Shown here: piece after piece, positions 16,046 to 24,244 of the stretch | How positions within the stretch are numbered: position 1 is the stretch's first letter | How the letters are laid out: every line of letters begins with the position of its first letter | From: Chloroflexota bacterium | GTDB lineage: Bacteria; Chloroflexota; Anaerolineae; Aggregatilineales; Phototrophicaceae | Direction of reading: 5' to 3' | DNA: 33,373 nt | Assembly: GCA_026706395.1 (NCBI GenBank) | Contig: JAPOYU010000130.1 | Coordinates: 7,168 to 40,540 of the forward strand | Notes under the pieces: generated by a model | What the model saw: only the letters and a program-made list of their open reading frames with translations | Told to the model about the DNA's origin: nothing | Databases searched by the model: none | Translations under genes and position numbers: made by a program

Positions 16046-17532
16046 GAAAGTTCAGCTTTGCCACCCGCCATAGTGGCGAGCTCAATGATGCCGGCCTCGG
16101 TCGCTTCCGCCTGCGCAACTTCGCCGACGATGCGACCATCGTTCATGACCAGAATCCGATCGCTCATGCCGATCACCTCGGGCAGTTCCGATGAGATCAT
16201 CACAATCGCGATTCCGCGATCATTCAACTGGCGCATCAGTTTGTAGATTTCGAATTTCGCGCCGACATCGACGCCGCGCGTCGGCTCATCCAAGATGACC
16301 ACAGTCGGATTCGTCTCCAGCCACTTCGCCAGGACCAACTTCTGTTGATTGCCGCCGCTGAGGTATTGCGCTTCCTGATCGGCAGAAGCCATGACAATCG
16401 ACAGGCGCTCCTTCAAGCCGTCGACGATTTCAGCCTCGGCCTGGCTTTGCAGGACGCCTAAACGGGTGATGCGCGACAAGATTGGCAAAGTCACATTGAT
16501 GCGGACCGAGAGGGAAGTGAAAAGCCCATGCGACTTGCGATCTTCCGGCACCAGCACCAGGCCGGATTCAATCGCTTGCGCCGGATTGCTCCAGCGCGCG
16601 CCTTTGTCGGTGACTAGCGCAATCTCTCCGCTCGTCAAAGGATCAGCGCCGAATAAAGCGCGAGCCAACTCCGTCCGCCCCGAACCGACCATGCCGGCGA
16701 TGCCCAGAATTTCGCCCTTATGGAGCTTCAGGCTGGCGTCTTCGAGGATGGTGTCGGTGGAGACATTTTCGGCAACCAAGACCAACTCGCCCTGTTCGTG
16801 ATCCGTCTGCGGGAAGATTTCATCCAGCGGGCGCCCAACCATCATCTCAACCAAAGTTGGCCGATCCAACTGACTGATGGGACGCGTATCGACCAACTCG
16901 CCATCTTTGAGCACCGTCACTTCGTCGGCGATGCGAAAGACCTCGTCCAGCCGGTGCGAGATGTAAATGATCGTGACGCCCTGCTCCACTAAGGATTCAA
17001 TGATGTCAAATAATTGATCGAGCTCGCTGCCGGCTAGGATCGCGGACGGCTCGTCCATGACGATGAGGTCGGCATTCTGCGACAGGGCTTTGGCGATCTC
17101 GACCAATTGGCGCTGCGCCACGGTCAGTTCGCTAACGGGAAGCCGTGTATCCAGGCGAATGCCCAAGCGCTTAAGCAATGCCGCAGCTCTACTGTGAAGT
17201 TCGTACAGATTCAGCAGGCCAAAGACGTGTCGCGGCTCACGACCGAGAAAGATGTTTTCAGCCACGGACATCTGCGAGACCAGAGCCAGTTCCTGGTATA
17301 TGATGCTGATCCCGCTGTCGATGACTTCGCCGGCCGACACGTCCTCGCGCCGTTCGCCCTTGTAGATGATCTCGCCGGCGTCCGCCTTGTATGCGCCCGC
17401 CAGGATCTTCATCAGGGTCGACTTGCCGGCGCCATTCTCGCCCACGAGCCCGTAGACCTGCCCCGGGCTACAGCGAATCGAGACGTCTTTCAGCGCTTGC
17501 ACACCAGCAAAGGACTTGGAGATACCGAGCAT
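16042..17532 (-). CDS. Sugar ABC transporter ATPase with two nucleotide-binding domains (RbsA/MglA type)
   Basis: 496 residues containing two ABC domains. Domain 1: Walker A GENGAGKST (31-39), a degenerate signature (ELTVAQRQLVEIAKAL) and Walker B IVMDEPSAIL. Domain 2: degenerate Walker A (GMVGSGRTEL, Lys replaced), signature LSGGNQQKLVLAKWL and Walker B VVILDEPTRGVD. This asymmetry is normal for RbsA/MglA/XylG. It energises the permeases at 15071 and 18874. The first ATG (17532) leaves a slightly short N-terminus with no spaced ribosome site. In frame upstream the codons read IDEYILE, family-like, with GAGGTG just before an ATC at 17551-17553, so a non-AUG start is possible. A G-rich palindrome lies in the leader. 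Confidence 0.93.
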   Translation of the reverse strand: MLGISKSFAGVQALKDVSIRCSPGQVYGLVGENGAGKSTLMKILAGAYKADAGEIIYKGERREDVSAGEVIDSGISIIYQELALVSQMSVAENIFLGREPRHVFGLLNLYELHSRAAALLKRLGIRLDTRLPVSELTVAQRQLVEIAKALSQNADLIVMDEPSAILAGSELDQLFDIIESLVEQGVTIIYISHRLDEVFRIADEVTVLKDGELVDTRPISQLDRPTLVEMMVGRPLDEIFPQTDHEQGELVLVAENVSTDTILEDASLKLHKGEILGIAGMVGSGRTELARALFGADPLTSGEIALVTDKGARWSNPAQAIESGLVLVPEDRKSHGLFTSLSVRINVTLPILSRITRLGVLQSQAEAEIVDGLKERLSIVMASADQEAQYLSGGNQQKLVLAKWLETNPTVVILDEPTRGVDVGAKFEIYKLMRQLNDRGIAIVMISSELPEVIGMSDRILVMNDGRIVGEVAQAEATEAGIIELATMAGGKAELS

Positions 17533-17566
17533 CTCCAGGATGTATTCGTCGATACCCCACCTCTAA

Positions 17567-17592
17567 CCCCTCCCCAGTAAACTAGGGAGGGG
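17567..17592 (-). repeat. G-rich palindromic repeat element in the sugar ATPase leader
   Basis: CCCCTCCC (17567-17574) pairs with GGGAGGGG (17585-17592), with AGT/ACT extending the stem across one mismatch. Read on the minus strand it is followed by GGGGTTAGAGGTGGGG, the same arm-plus-G-tail plan as at 1400-1440. It lies between the binding-protein stop codon and the ATPase start. Confidence 0.6.
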
Positions 17593-17622
17593 AATTGTTA
17601 TTCGATTCGCCCGCGGGCAGAA

Positions 17623-18771
17623 CTAGCCAGACTCTTCAACGAGGAAGCCGAGCTCGGCCAGTTTCTCATCGGGCATAGTGACCGGGCCGTGCACGTCGTC
17701 GCTCCATCGCGGTCTGTAGTAATCCTCAGCCTCGGCATCGGTGAAGGGACGGGCTTCGGGCATGGTGTCGACGAAATCGATGAAGCGCGGAGTAGGCTCG
17801 CCCTGCAGAATCTGAATGGCGGCGTCGAGGCAGATCGTGATCATCGCGTTCGGATACATCCAGGCGTAGAATTGGAAGCCGTGTTCAATCGCCGAGCGCA
17901 GGAAGCCATTCTGCATTTCGCCGCCCGCGATCGGCGGGATCGCCATTTCGGCATCCTCATAGGCGCTGATCATGCCCTGGACCATCTGCGCGCCGCCGGA
18001 CCAAATGCCATCGATCGCGTCGCCGTGCTGCGCCAGCCAGGTCTCCATGATCTTTTTGCCTTCGGCCGGCGACCAGAATCCCGGCTGTTTGTCCAGCAGC
18101 TCGATGCCATGGGAATCAAATACGGCGAGGGCGCCTTCTTCCATGATGTCCGAGGTGGAAGTGCCCGGGATGCCAGTCATCATCAGGAAATCGCCATCAG
18201 CGCCGACCGTGTCGATCAGCCACTGCGCCAAAGTGGCTCCGATGCTATAGAGATTGGTGCCGACTTCGGTGACGAAGTTGTCGGTTTCCACGGCGCTGGC
18301 GCAGAGCACAACGGGTACGCCCTGCATCATCGCGCGCTCGACCGGCGCCGACAATGCCGCTGCGCCCATCGGCACGAGGATAAGCGCGTCTGGTTCCTGC
18401 GCCAGAAGGTCCTCCACCTGCGGAACCTGGATATCGGCGCTGGCTTGCGCGTCTCCGTAGAGGAATTCTGAGATGACATCTTCTCCCAAGTGCTCCACGT
18501 ACCAGTAGGCATGCGCGTCAAAGAGCGCCGACCAAGCGTTGCTCGTGCCTTGCGCCGCCAAAGCAATGCGGTATGGCGGATCCTTGGCGAATTCGCTGGT
18601 GTCGTACTCTTGATTCAGGCGCGGAATCACACTCTGCAAGTAGGGCGACGCGTCTATCATTTCCTGCGTAATCTCGAACGTCATCATGCCATCGTCTTGC
18701 CCAATAGACACGATAGACGCGCTGAGCAGCAGACACAGAATGAACAGTCCGCAAATCAATTTCCTAAACAT
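17623..18771 (-). CDS. Sugar ABC transporter substrate-binding protein (Peripla_BP_4 type)
   Basis: 382 residues with a signal peptide (MFRKLICGLFILCLLLSASI, cleavage near IVSIGQ). The body has the class I periplasmic-binding-protein pattern: YRIALAAQGTSNAWSALFDA, ASADIQVPQVEDLLAQEPDALILVP, VPVVLCASAVETDNFVTEVG and IDGIWSGGAQMVQGM. This is the RbsB-like family that captures sugars or polyols outside the membrane for the adjacent permeases. The ribosome site GGGAGGA is strong, and a 29-bp stem-loop lies just upstream, both fitting high expression of the receptor. Gene order is permease, receptor, ATPase, permease. The ligand is unknown. Confidence 0.93.
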   Translation of the reverse strand: MFRKLICGLFILCLLLSASIVSIGQDDGMMTFEITQEMIDASPYLQSVIPRLNQEYDTSEFAKDPPYRIALAAQGTSNAWSALFDAHAYWYVEHLGEDVISEFLYGDAQASADIQVPQVEDLLAQEPDALILVPMGAAALSAPVERAMMQGVPVVLCASAVETDNFVTEVGTNLYSIGATLAQWLIDTVGADGDFLMMTGIPGTSTSDIMEEGALAVFDSHGIELLDKQPGFWSPAEGKKIMETWLAQHGDAIDGIWSGGAQMVQGMISAYEDAEMAIPPIAGGEMQNGFLRSAIEHGFQFYAWMYPNAMITICLDAAIQILQGEPTPRFIDFVDTMPEARPFTDAEAEDYYRPRWSDDVHGPVTMPDEKLAELGFLVEESG

Positions 18772-18796
18772 TTTCTTTCCTCCCTAAGCTGACTAG

Positions 18797-18825
18797 AGGT
18801 CAAAACAAGTTGAATCGTTTGACCT
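18797..18825 (-). promoter_or_regulatory. Intergenic stem-loop before the binding-protein gene
   Basis: AGGTCAAA (18797-18804) and TTTGACCT (18818-18825) form a perfect 8-bp stem with a 13-base loop. It lies between the first permease gene and the binding-protein gene, 26 bp before the latter. It may stabilise the receptor message or be an operator; no T-run follows, so a terminator is unlikely. Confidence 0.5.
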
Positions 18826-18873
18826 GACTTCCAAGGTCTCTTTTGTCCCGATTCGCCCCCTTTCACCTAATTC

Positions 18874-19851
18874 CTACTCTTCAATGCTGGCGAGACTGTA
18901 CAAGGTGACCGCGCCCAGAATCACCAAGCCCTTGATGATGAACTGCACTTCGATATCCAGGCCCATTAGTATTGCCATCGTGCTAAGTATCTGAATAATC
19001 AGCACGCCGGCGATGGTTCCCAGCAAGCCGCCGCGCCCGCCGACGAAGGCGGTCCCACCGACGATCGCCGCCGCAATAGAGTCCAGCTCGAGACCGGTGC
19101 CGATAAAACGATCCACATAGCCGACATAACCCGTCAGCACGATGCCGGAGACAACCGCCAGGCAACTGCCCAGGATATAAACGGAAATGCGGATGGCATC
19201 GACCGAGATACCGGAAAGGCGCGCTGCTTCAGTGTTGCTGCCGACGGCGTAGACTTTGCGACCATAGGCGGTGCGCCGCAAGACGAAGATGAAGAAGGCG
19301 TTCAGCCCCAGCCACAGAAGCAGCGGGACAGAAAGCACAAACCAGGACTCATTGACGATGCCCAGGATATCCGGCACGAAGCCGCCGGGCACGCCTTTGG
19401 TGTAGGCTTGCGTGGCGCCCTTGACCAGCACCAGCATCCCCAGCGTCGCCACAAAGGGGGGCACGCGCCGTTTCGTGACCAGCAGTCCGTTGCCCGCGCC
19501 CACAATCGCGCCCAGCGCCAGCGATATCAAGATCGCCGGAATCACCATCTCGTCGCGTCCGTTGGTGACGTCCGCCACCACAATCGAGGTCATGATGAAA
19601 ATGCCGCCGATGGATAGATCGAGACCGGCGACCAGCAGGATCATCGTCTGCCCGATCGCGACAATGCCCAACTGCGACGCCTGCCGCATGACGACCGCAA
19701 TCGTGTTGACATCGTAAAGCCTCGGCGTCAAGACCGCAGCGGCGAGCAAGAGAACCAGCAGCGCAATGTAAACGCCGTAACTGGCGACGAAATGGCGCAG
19801 CCGCCAGGCGCTGACTCCCGAAGTCGATTCGTATGGCTTTGCGACGCTCAT
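18874..19851 (-). CDS. Sugar ABC transporter permease (RbsC type), first permease of the cluster
   Basis: 325 residues of the BPD_transp_2 family, inner membrane. Family stretches: VVMRQASQLGIVAIGQTMIL, AGLDLSIGGIFIMTS, VGSNTEAARLSGISV and IVGGTAFVGGRGGLLGTIAG. It is homologous to but clearly different from the permease at 15071, so the transporter is probably a heterodimer or the two serve alternative complexes. The start at MSVAKPYES follows CAGGTATACGA. The PNPOx gene ends 62 bp upstream in the same direction. Confidence 0.93.
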   Translation of the reverse strand: MSVAKPYESTSGVSAWRLRHFVASYGVYIALLVLLLAAAVLTPRLYDVNTIAVVMRQASQLGIVAIGQTMILLVAGLDLSIGGIFIMTSIVVADVTNGRDEMVIPAILISLALGAIVGAGNGLLVTKRRVPPFVATLGMLVLVKGATQAYTKGVPGGFVPDILGIVNESWFVLSVPLLLWLGLNAFFIFVLRRTAYGRKVYAVGSNTEAARLSGISVDAIRISVYILGSCLAVVSGIVLTGYVGYVDRFIGTGLELDSIAAAIVGGTAFVGGRGGLLGTIAGVLIIQILSTMAILMGLDIEVQFIIKGLVILGAVTLYSLASIEE

Positions 19852-19913
19852 TCGTATACCTGATCGGTACGCTGGGCAGCGAGCGCTGTCATGTCACCGC
19901 TCTATGCCAGGCC

Positions 19914-20429
19914 TTAGTGCGGGGCAGCCGGCGCATCCGGGTCATCGAGATATTTCGCCGCCCATTCGACGCCTTCCCATGAGATCGTTTTTTCCGGCGT
20001 AATCTTGACCAGATAACGCGGTCGTACACGAGACGGCTCAAGATACTCCGGACCGCGTTCGCCGAGATAGCGGACCGACATCCGCCGGCCGATTTCAAGC
20101 CACTCGCCGTGCATCAGCGCCGGCCCGTCGACAATTTCGGCCCCGCCGCGGAACAGGACGCGCGTGTATGGGCTGACGTCCATAGCGCAGGAAACCGAAC
20201 AGCGCGGGAAGCGAATCAGGTGCTGGGCGAAGATCGTCTTAGCGCGGGGGATGACCCACATCGCTTCTCCATCCCATTCCTGCCAAACCGGCGTGATGTA
20301 CGGGTCGCCCTTGCTATCGACCGTAGCGATGCGCGCCACGATCGGTCCATCGAGAAATTCATTGATTTCCGCCGGATACAACCCACGCATCTTGCCCATC
20401 CATTCGGGATACTCTCGTTTAGCGCTCAT
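19914..20429 (-). CDS. Pyridoxamine 5'-phosphate oxidase-fold (split-barrel) flavoprotein
   Basis: 171 residues of the PNPOx-like/FMN-binding split-barrel family: LDGPIVARIATVDSKGDPYITPVWQEWDG is the usual N-terminal strand pair, followed by IPRAKTIFAQHLIRFPRCSVSCA, FRGGAEIVDGP and RPRYLVKITPEKTISWEG. Members bind FMN or F420 or act as haem-related proteins; few are true PdxH, and this one lacks enough PdxH-specific sequence to claim that activity. I start at 20429, where AAAGGA lies 8 bases upstream; the ORF to 20453 has no better site. It is the first gene after the promoter at 20502-20530 and heads the importer cluster. Confidence 0.85.
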   Translation of the reverse strand: MSAKREYPEWMGKMRGLYPAEINEFLDGPIVARIATVDSKGDPYITPVWQEWDGEAMWVIPRAKTIFAQHLIRFPRCSVSCAMDVSPYTRVLFRGGAEIVDGPALMHGEWLEIGRRMSVRYLGERGPEYLEPSRVRPRYLVKITPEKTISWEGVEWAAKYLDDPDAPAAPH

Positions 20430-20466
20430 TATTTGTCCTTTCAACATCCGCAAGAATCTTAGATTC

Positions 20467-20486
20467 GCGACTTTGCTTACAGTCGC
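20467..20486 (-). promoter_or_regulatory. Inverted repeat in the leader of the PNPOx-importer operon
   Basis: GCGACT (20467-20472) and AGTCGC (20481-20486) with an 8-base spacer lie about 10-30 bases downstream of the expected start site. The location suits a repressor operator or leader hairpin. Confidence 0.4.
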
Positions 20487-20501
20487 AGTTATGACATGGT
20501 G

Positions 20502-20530
20502 AGTATAGCCAATGTTATGACGCCTGCCAA
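20502..20530 (-). promoter_or_regulatory. Sigma70-type promoter driving the leftward importer operon
   Basis: On the minus strand TTGGCA (20530-20525) and TATACT (20507-20502) are separated by exactly 17 bases. Four of six -35 bases and five of six -10 bases match consensus. It lies 37 bp beyond the VOC stop codon and about 73 bp before the PNPOx ATG, so it should start a message covering the genes down to at least 13908. Confidence 0.65.
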
Positions 20531-20566
20531 AATCGACTGCCTTATGCTCCGGCTCTGGTATGCGAC

Positions 20567-21337
20567 TCAGACCAACTCAATCCGTACGCCAGCCGCATCC
20601 GACGGTGCGATAGATCGCGCCGCGCCATCTGTCTTGAAGCGGACACGCCAGGGCAAAGGCGCATTCGCGTCGATGTGGCGCTGCAGCGGGCTGCTGCTGT
20701 CATTTGGCGTCAGATACTCCAGCCGATGCGGGCCGACCTGGTAGACGACGCCGCTGGCATTCAGCGCTGAATCGCGCACCGGTTCGCCTTCGCTTCGCAG
20801 GGCGGCGTCCATGATGCGCCGCGCCTTGCCGAGATCGCGGGCGACAAGCGTTAGCGTATCGATTCCGGTCACCTGATTCTCGTGCCGCTTCTCTTTCGGG
20901 ACGCGCTCTTCGCGCGGTGTTTCGTCTTCGATGATGAAGGGGATGAGACCTTGGTATTCGCCGTAAATCTCATTGTTCAGCCAGGAAAGCCGGTAGCCAT
21001 CGACGCGAATGCGGCTTAAGCCGACCAGCGGACTCATCTCGACGCCTTGGACCGCGAAGATGCTGTAGTCGCCGCGGATGTCGTCGGTACCCATACAGAA
21101 GTCGATCAGTCCGCCGCCCCGGCTATGCACAGCATCCCACCAATAATGCTTTGGACTGTGTTCGTAGAATGACAGCAGCTCAATGTAGGCGCCGTCATCC
21201 AGGCCAATCAGCGCGTTGTACGAGCCGATCGGATGCTTGCCTCCGCCGACCACATTGCAGCCAAGCCCCTTAAACGTCGCTGTCAGCGCGTCCAAGCGCG
21301 GACCGGCGATAACGATATGGTCGATGCCGTGAATCAT
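20567..21337 (-). CDS. VOC/glyoxalase-like domain protein
   Basis: 256 residues with the start MIHGIDHIVIAGPRLDAL, the usual opening of vicinal-oxygen-chelate proteins, and the layout of the Glyoxalase_3-like group: GGGKHPIGSYNALIGLDDGAYIELL in the first half and ITGIDTLTLVARDLGKARRI-like sequence (here VTGIDTLTLVARDLGKA) in the second. The fold holds a metal for isomerisation, ring cleavage or lyase chemistry; the activity is not predictable. H7 and E53 are possible metal ligands. A TG-extended -10 lies upstream in the divergent region shared with the hydrolase at 21466. Confidence 0.8.
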   Translation of the reverse strand: MIHGIDHIVIAGPRLDALTATFKGLGCNVVGGGKHPIGSYNALIGLDDGAYIELLSFYEHSPKHYWWDAVHSRGGGLIDFCMGTDDIRGDYSIFAVQGVEMSPLVGLSRIRVDGYRLSWLNNEIYGEYQGLIPFIIEDETPREERVPKEKRHENQVTGIDTLTLVARDLGKARRIMDAALRSEGEPVRDSALNASGVVYQVGPHRLEYLTPNDSSSPLQRHIDANAPLPWRVRFKTDGAARSIAPSDAAGVRIELV

Positions 21338-21352
21338 GCCCGCCTCTATTCT

Positions 21353-21377
21353 CCCGAAACATCGGGCAAGTATAGCA
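21353..21377 (-). promoter_or_regulatory. TG-extended -10 promoter and small inverted repeat before the VOC gene
   Basis: On the minus strand TGCTATACT (21377-21369) is an extended -10. Just downstream, CCCGA (21353-21357) and TCGGG (21362-21366) form a short inverted repeat that overlaps the expected start site, a plausible operator. Confidence 0.45.
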
Positions 21378-21405
21378 CCTGGCCCGGGCGCGCGCCGCGC
21401 ATTGC

Positions 21406-21434
21406 TTGACGAAAGCCGCTGAATTCGTTCTAGT
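21406..21434 (+). promoter_or_regulatory. Promoter candidate for the metallo-beta-lactamase-fold gene
   Basis: TTGACG (21406-21411) and TCTAGT (21429-21434) are 17 bases apart; TAGTAA two bases on is an alternative -10. It is divergent from the VOC promoter and lies 31 bp before the ATG at 21466. Confidence 0.45.
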
Positions 21435-21465
21435 AATAAGGAAACTAAAGGGGTGGAGCATTGAC

Positions 21466-22212
21466 ATGAAACTCACAAGTGATTTGCATGTGGTCGGCGG
21501 CGGCTACTTTGGCTTTGGTTTATCCGGATACCTGGACTGCCACGTCTTCGTGCTCAACAGCGGCGATGAGTTAGCGCTGGTTGATCCCGGCATGGGCATG
21601 GACCGGGATTTCGACACCATCCTCGATAACATCCGCGATGATGGCCTCGACCCGGGCAAGATACGCAAAATGATCCTGACGCATTATCATTGCGATCATA
21701 TCGGCGCGGCGGCCGAAGCTCAGCGCCGGCTCGATGTGGAAGTCTACGCCTCGGCCTTTGCCGCCCCGGCCATCCGCAACGCTGACGAGAAGGCGGTGGC
21801 GCTTGATGTCGCCAAAGCGGCCGGATTCTACCCGGAAGAATTCCATTTGCCGCCCTGCCCGGTAGATGTCGAGTTGGTCGAAGGCGATGTCGTCAATATC
21901 GGGAATCTGGCGCTCGAGACATTCGAGACGCCGGGCCACTGCGACGGCCATCTCAGCTTCGTCATGCGCGGGGGCGACCGGACCTACTTACTGGGCGCCG
22001 ATCTTGTGTTTTGGGGCGGAAAAGTGGTCTGGCAGAACATCCATGACTGCCGCATCGATGCTTACGCCGACAGCATGTTCAAGATGGAGCCTTACGAGTT
22101 CGACGCGCTGATCCCGGGCCATTTGCAGATTTCCTTGACTGGCGGCAAGGCGCACGTTGACGCGGCCTGCGCCGCGTTTCGGCAACTGGGCATTCCGCCG
22201 AATCTGCTTTAG
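21466..22212 (+). CDS. Metallo-beta-lactamase-fold hydrolase
   Basis: 248 residues. The binuclear-metal motif is complete: H73, H75, D77, H78 in THYHCDHIG, H158 in TPGHCDGH, D179 in LLGADL and H219 in LIPGHLQ. Family members include glyoxalase II, lactonases and thioester or phosphodiester hydrolases; no feature picks one. GGAG lies 7 bases before the ATG; a longer frame from 21406 lacks such a site and overlaps the promoter. It is divergent from the VOC gene and convergent with the hydroxyproline-dehydratase-like gene 40 bp away. There is no signal peptide, so it is cytoplasmic. Confidence 0.9.
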   Translation: MKLTSDLHVVGGGYFGFGLSGYLDCHVFVLNSGDELALVDPGMGMDRDFDTILDNIRDDGLDPGKIRKMILTHYHCDHIGAAAEAQRRLDVEVYASAFAAPAIRNADEKAVALDVAKAAGFYPEEFHLPPCPVDVELVEGDVVNIGNLALETFETPGHCDGHLSFVMRGGDRTYLLGADLVFWGGKVVWQNIHDCRIDAYADSMFKMEPYEFDALIPGHLQISLTGGKAHVDAACAAFRQLGIPPNLL

Positions 22213-22252
22213 CGGGAGCGACAACTGCCGCGCTTCGGCGGAGCGCCGGGTC

Positions 22253-23281
22253 TCATCGGCAGCCCCAAGTATCGGACAGGCGATAACCGAGCGGCCAGGG
22301 GTCGTCCGGATCCAGCATCAACTGCTGCGTCCCGGTGATCCAGGCGCGCCCCCGTATGCTGGGGATAATCGCTGGGCGCCCCGCAATTTCAGTGACTTCC
22401 ACGATGCCGCAGTGGAAGCTGGAGCCGATTATCGAGCGCGCCAGGTACGCTTCGCCAAGCCGCAATTCTCCGCGAGCGTGCAGCACCGCCAGCCGCGCCG
22501 AGCAGCCGGTGCCAGTTGGCGAGCGATCCAGTTTGCCCGGATCAACCGCCACCGTATTCCGACCGGTCAAGACGCCATCGCGCCGTTCCAGCGGCAGCGT
22601 GAACTGGCAGAAGGAGATGTGATTCCATTCCTCATGAATCGGATGCCGAAAGCCTATCTGCTCGTTGGCGGCGGCGGTGATGGCGGCGCCAATCCGCGCC
22701 AAATCGCGCGCCTCGTCGGGAACGATCTCGAAGCCCAGCGCGCGGGCATCGACCAGCGCAAAGCTGTCGCCGCCATAAGCGATGTCCACGTCAAGCGTGC
22801 CGAAGCCTTCGAGTTCCAGCTTGGCATCCAGTTGATCGACAAAGGACGGCACGTTGTGAAACTCAATGCTCTGCGCTTTGCCATCGCGGCAGAATGCGCG
22901 CACCTGCACCAGACCGGCCGGCGCTTCCAGATGGAATATTGTTTCCGGTTCCCGCATGTCGACCATGCCTGTATCAAGCAAAACGGTCGCGACGCAAATT
23001 GTATTTGACCCGGACATCGGCGGCGTGTGCTCCGGCTCCATGACGATGAAGCCGTAAACGGCATCCGGATGTTTTGGCGGAACAAGCAGGTTGATGTGTT
23101 TGAAGACGCCTCCGCGCGGCTCGTTCAGAACAAAGCGCCGCAGACTCTGATCGTTCGCTATCCAGCGAGATTGCTCCCAGAGCGTCTCACCCGGCGGCGG
23201 CGCGACACCGCCGACGATCACATTGCCGACCTCGCCTTCGGCATGGCAGGAAACAATATGTATGAGCTTCGTCGTGCGCAT
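22253..23281 (-). CDS. Proline racemase family protein, likely hydroxyproline epimerase or trans-3-hydroxyproline dehydratase
   Basis: 342 residues of the proline racemase superfamily. Opening [23 protein letters not shown] and the two active-site loops are typical. Proline racemase uses two cysteines; here the first position is serine, S90 in [10 protein letters not shown], while the second cysteine is kept, C260 in [13 protein letters not shown] Ser/Cys pair is known in a subgroup that acts on hydroxyprolines (epimerisation and/or dehydration), so simple proline racemase activity is unlikely. The start at 23281 follows GAGGAC by 6 bases; 38 upstream in-frame codons are not family-like. It faces the RraA-family gene across a 219-bp divergent region. 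Confidence 0.9.
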   Translation of the reverse strand: MRTTKLIHIVSCHAEGEVGNVIVGGVAPPPGETLWEQSRWIANDQSLRRFVLNEPRGGVFKHINLLVPPKHPDAVYGFIVMEPEHTPPMSGSNTICVATVLLDTGMVDMREPETIFHLEAPAGLVQVRAFCRDGKAQSIEFHNVPSFVDQLDAKLELEGFGTLDVDIAYGGDSFALVDARALGFEIVPDEARDLARIGAAITAAANEQIGFRHPIHEEWNHISFCQFTLPLERRDGVLTGRNTVAVDPGKLDRSPTGTGCSARLAVLHARGELRLGEAYLARSIIGSSFHCGIVEVTEIAGRPAIIPSIRGRAWITGTQQLMLDPDDPWPLGYRLSDTWGCR

Positions 23282-23307
23282 CGCGTTGTCCTCGCTGCAC
23301 TCCCCGA

Positions 23308-23317
23308 CCGATATCGG
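23308..23317. promoter_or_regulatory. Perfect 10-bp palindrome in a divergent promoter region
   Basis: CCGATATCGG lies 27 bp upstream of the hydroxyproline-enzyme start codon, in the region between that gene and the rightward RraA-family gene. It could be a half of an operator; nothing else supports it. Confidence 0.2.
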
Positions 23318-23455
23318 GCTTGCTTCCGTCAATGTATAAACCATAATGGCGCGCTTAACAATAAACTTCCGTGATCGGCCGCATCTCGATTTCATTCAAG
23401 TTGCTCGACCTCTTCCGCGGAAGTGGTTCGGGCGCAGGCATAAAGCGAGCGCAGA

Positions 23456-23464
23456 TGGTACAAT
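23456..23464 (+). promoter_or_regulatory. TG-extended -10 promoter candidate for the RraA-family gene
   Basis: TGGTACAAT is an extended -10 pattern 36 bp before the ATG at 23501, with no clear -35. Confidence 0.4.
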
Positions 23465-23500
23465 CGCCACACGATGCCAGGCCGGTGAGGAATCTGACTT

Positions 23501-24214
23501 ATGCAGAAAGCCGTATTGGAAAAGCTGCGCCGCTATGACAGCGCGACCGTTGCCAATGTGATTGAGCTCTTCGAAGTGCGTCCGCGCAACCGCGGCTTCA
23601 TGGACCGCCGGGTCAAGGCAGTCTTTCCCGATTTGCCGCCGATGGTCGGTTTCGCCTCGACCGTGACCTGCCGGACATTCATAGCGCCGCCGAATCGCGC
23701 CGTCCCCACTGTGCCCGATCTCATCGCGCGTTCTGCCGAGCTTTCGGGACCGGCCGTGATCGTCATGCAAAATCTCGATACGCATGGTTCGGCGGCGATA
23801 TTCGGCGATGTTCTCTGCAACTCTTTCGCCGCATTTGGGGCGGCCGGCTTGGTCACTGATGGGCCTGGCCGGGACTTCGTTGGCATTGAGCCGCTGGCCT
23901 TTCCCGTTTTCTGTGACGGCGTCGTCAGCGCGCATGGTTACATGCATCTGCTCGAGTTGCACAGTCCGGTGCAAGTCGGCGGGATCACCGTTAATCCGGA
24001 CGAACTGCTGCACGGCGACGCCAATGGCGTGACCACAGTTCCACTCGACATCGCCGCCGACGTCGCCGACGCCTGCGCCGAGTTCGCGGCTACTGAGGCG
24101 CTGGTCATCGACCGGGCGCAGAGCGGTTCGGCGGGGCTGGCTGAACTCCGTGAGGCTTACAGCGAAATGGCGCGCAGGCAGGCTGAACTGGGCGAGCGAG
24201 TGCGCAAGCCTTGA
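23501..24214 (+). CDS. RraA/dimethylmenaquinone-methyltransferase-like family protein
   Basis: 237 residues of the RraA-like fold, which includes RNase E inhibitors, 4-hydroxy-4-methyl-2-oxoglutarate/oxaloacetate aldolases and dehydratase-like enzymes. The core motif is present: FGDVLCNSFAAFGAAGLVTDG followed by RDF (family G-D...G..G.V.DG..RD), then GDANGVTTVP. The Arg and Asp after the glycine-rich turn bind the metal-coordinated oxo acid in aldolase members, so an oxo-acid lyase in the cytoplasm is the better guess. GAGGAA precedes the ATG. The RmlD-type reductase gene follows 30 bp later and is probably co-transcribed. Confidence 0.85.
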   Translation: MQKAVLEKLRRYDSATVANVIELFEVRPRNRGFMDRRVKAVFPDLPPMVGFASTVTCRTFIAPPNRAVPTVPDLIARSAELSGPAVIVMQNLDTHGSAAIFGDVLCNSFAAFGAAGLVTDGPGRDFVGIEPLAFPVFCDGVVSAHGYMHLLELHSPVQVGGITVNPDELLHGDANGVTTVPLDIAADVADACAEFAATEALVIDRAQSGSAGLAELREAYSEMARRQAELGERVRKP

Positions 24215-24244
24215 ATGCCGAAGTACGTCTAAAGGACGGTTGAA

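Noticed and set aside
19914..20429. Assignment as true PdxH (pyridoxamine phosphate oxidase)
   Set aside because: The fold matches, but PdxH-specific sequence is not evident and most such proteins have other roles.
22157..23008. 283-residue plus-strand frame overlapping two genes
   Set aside because: Antisense of the proline-racemase-family gene; composition is that of a shadow frame.
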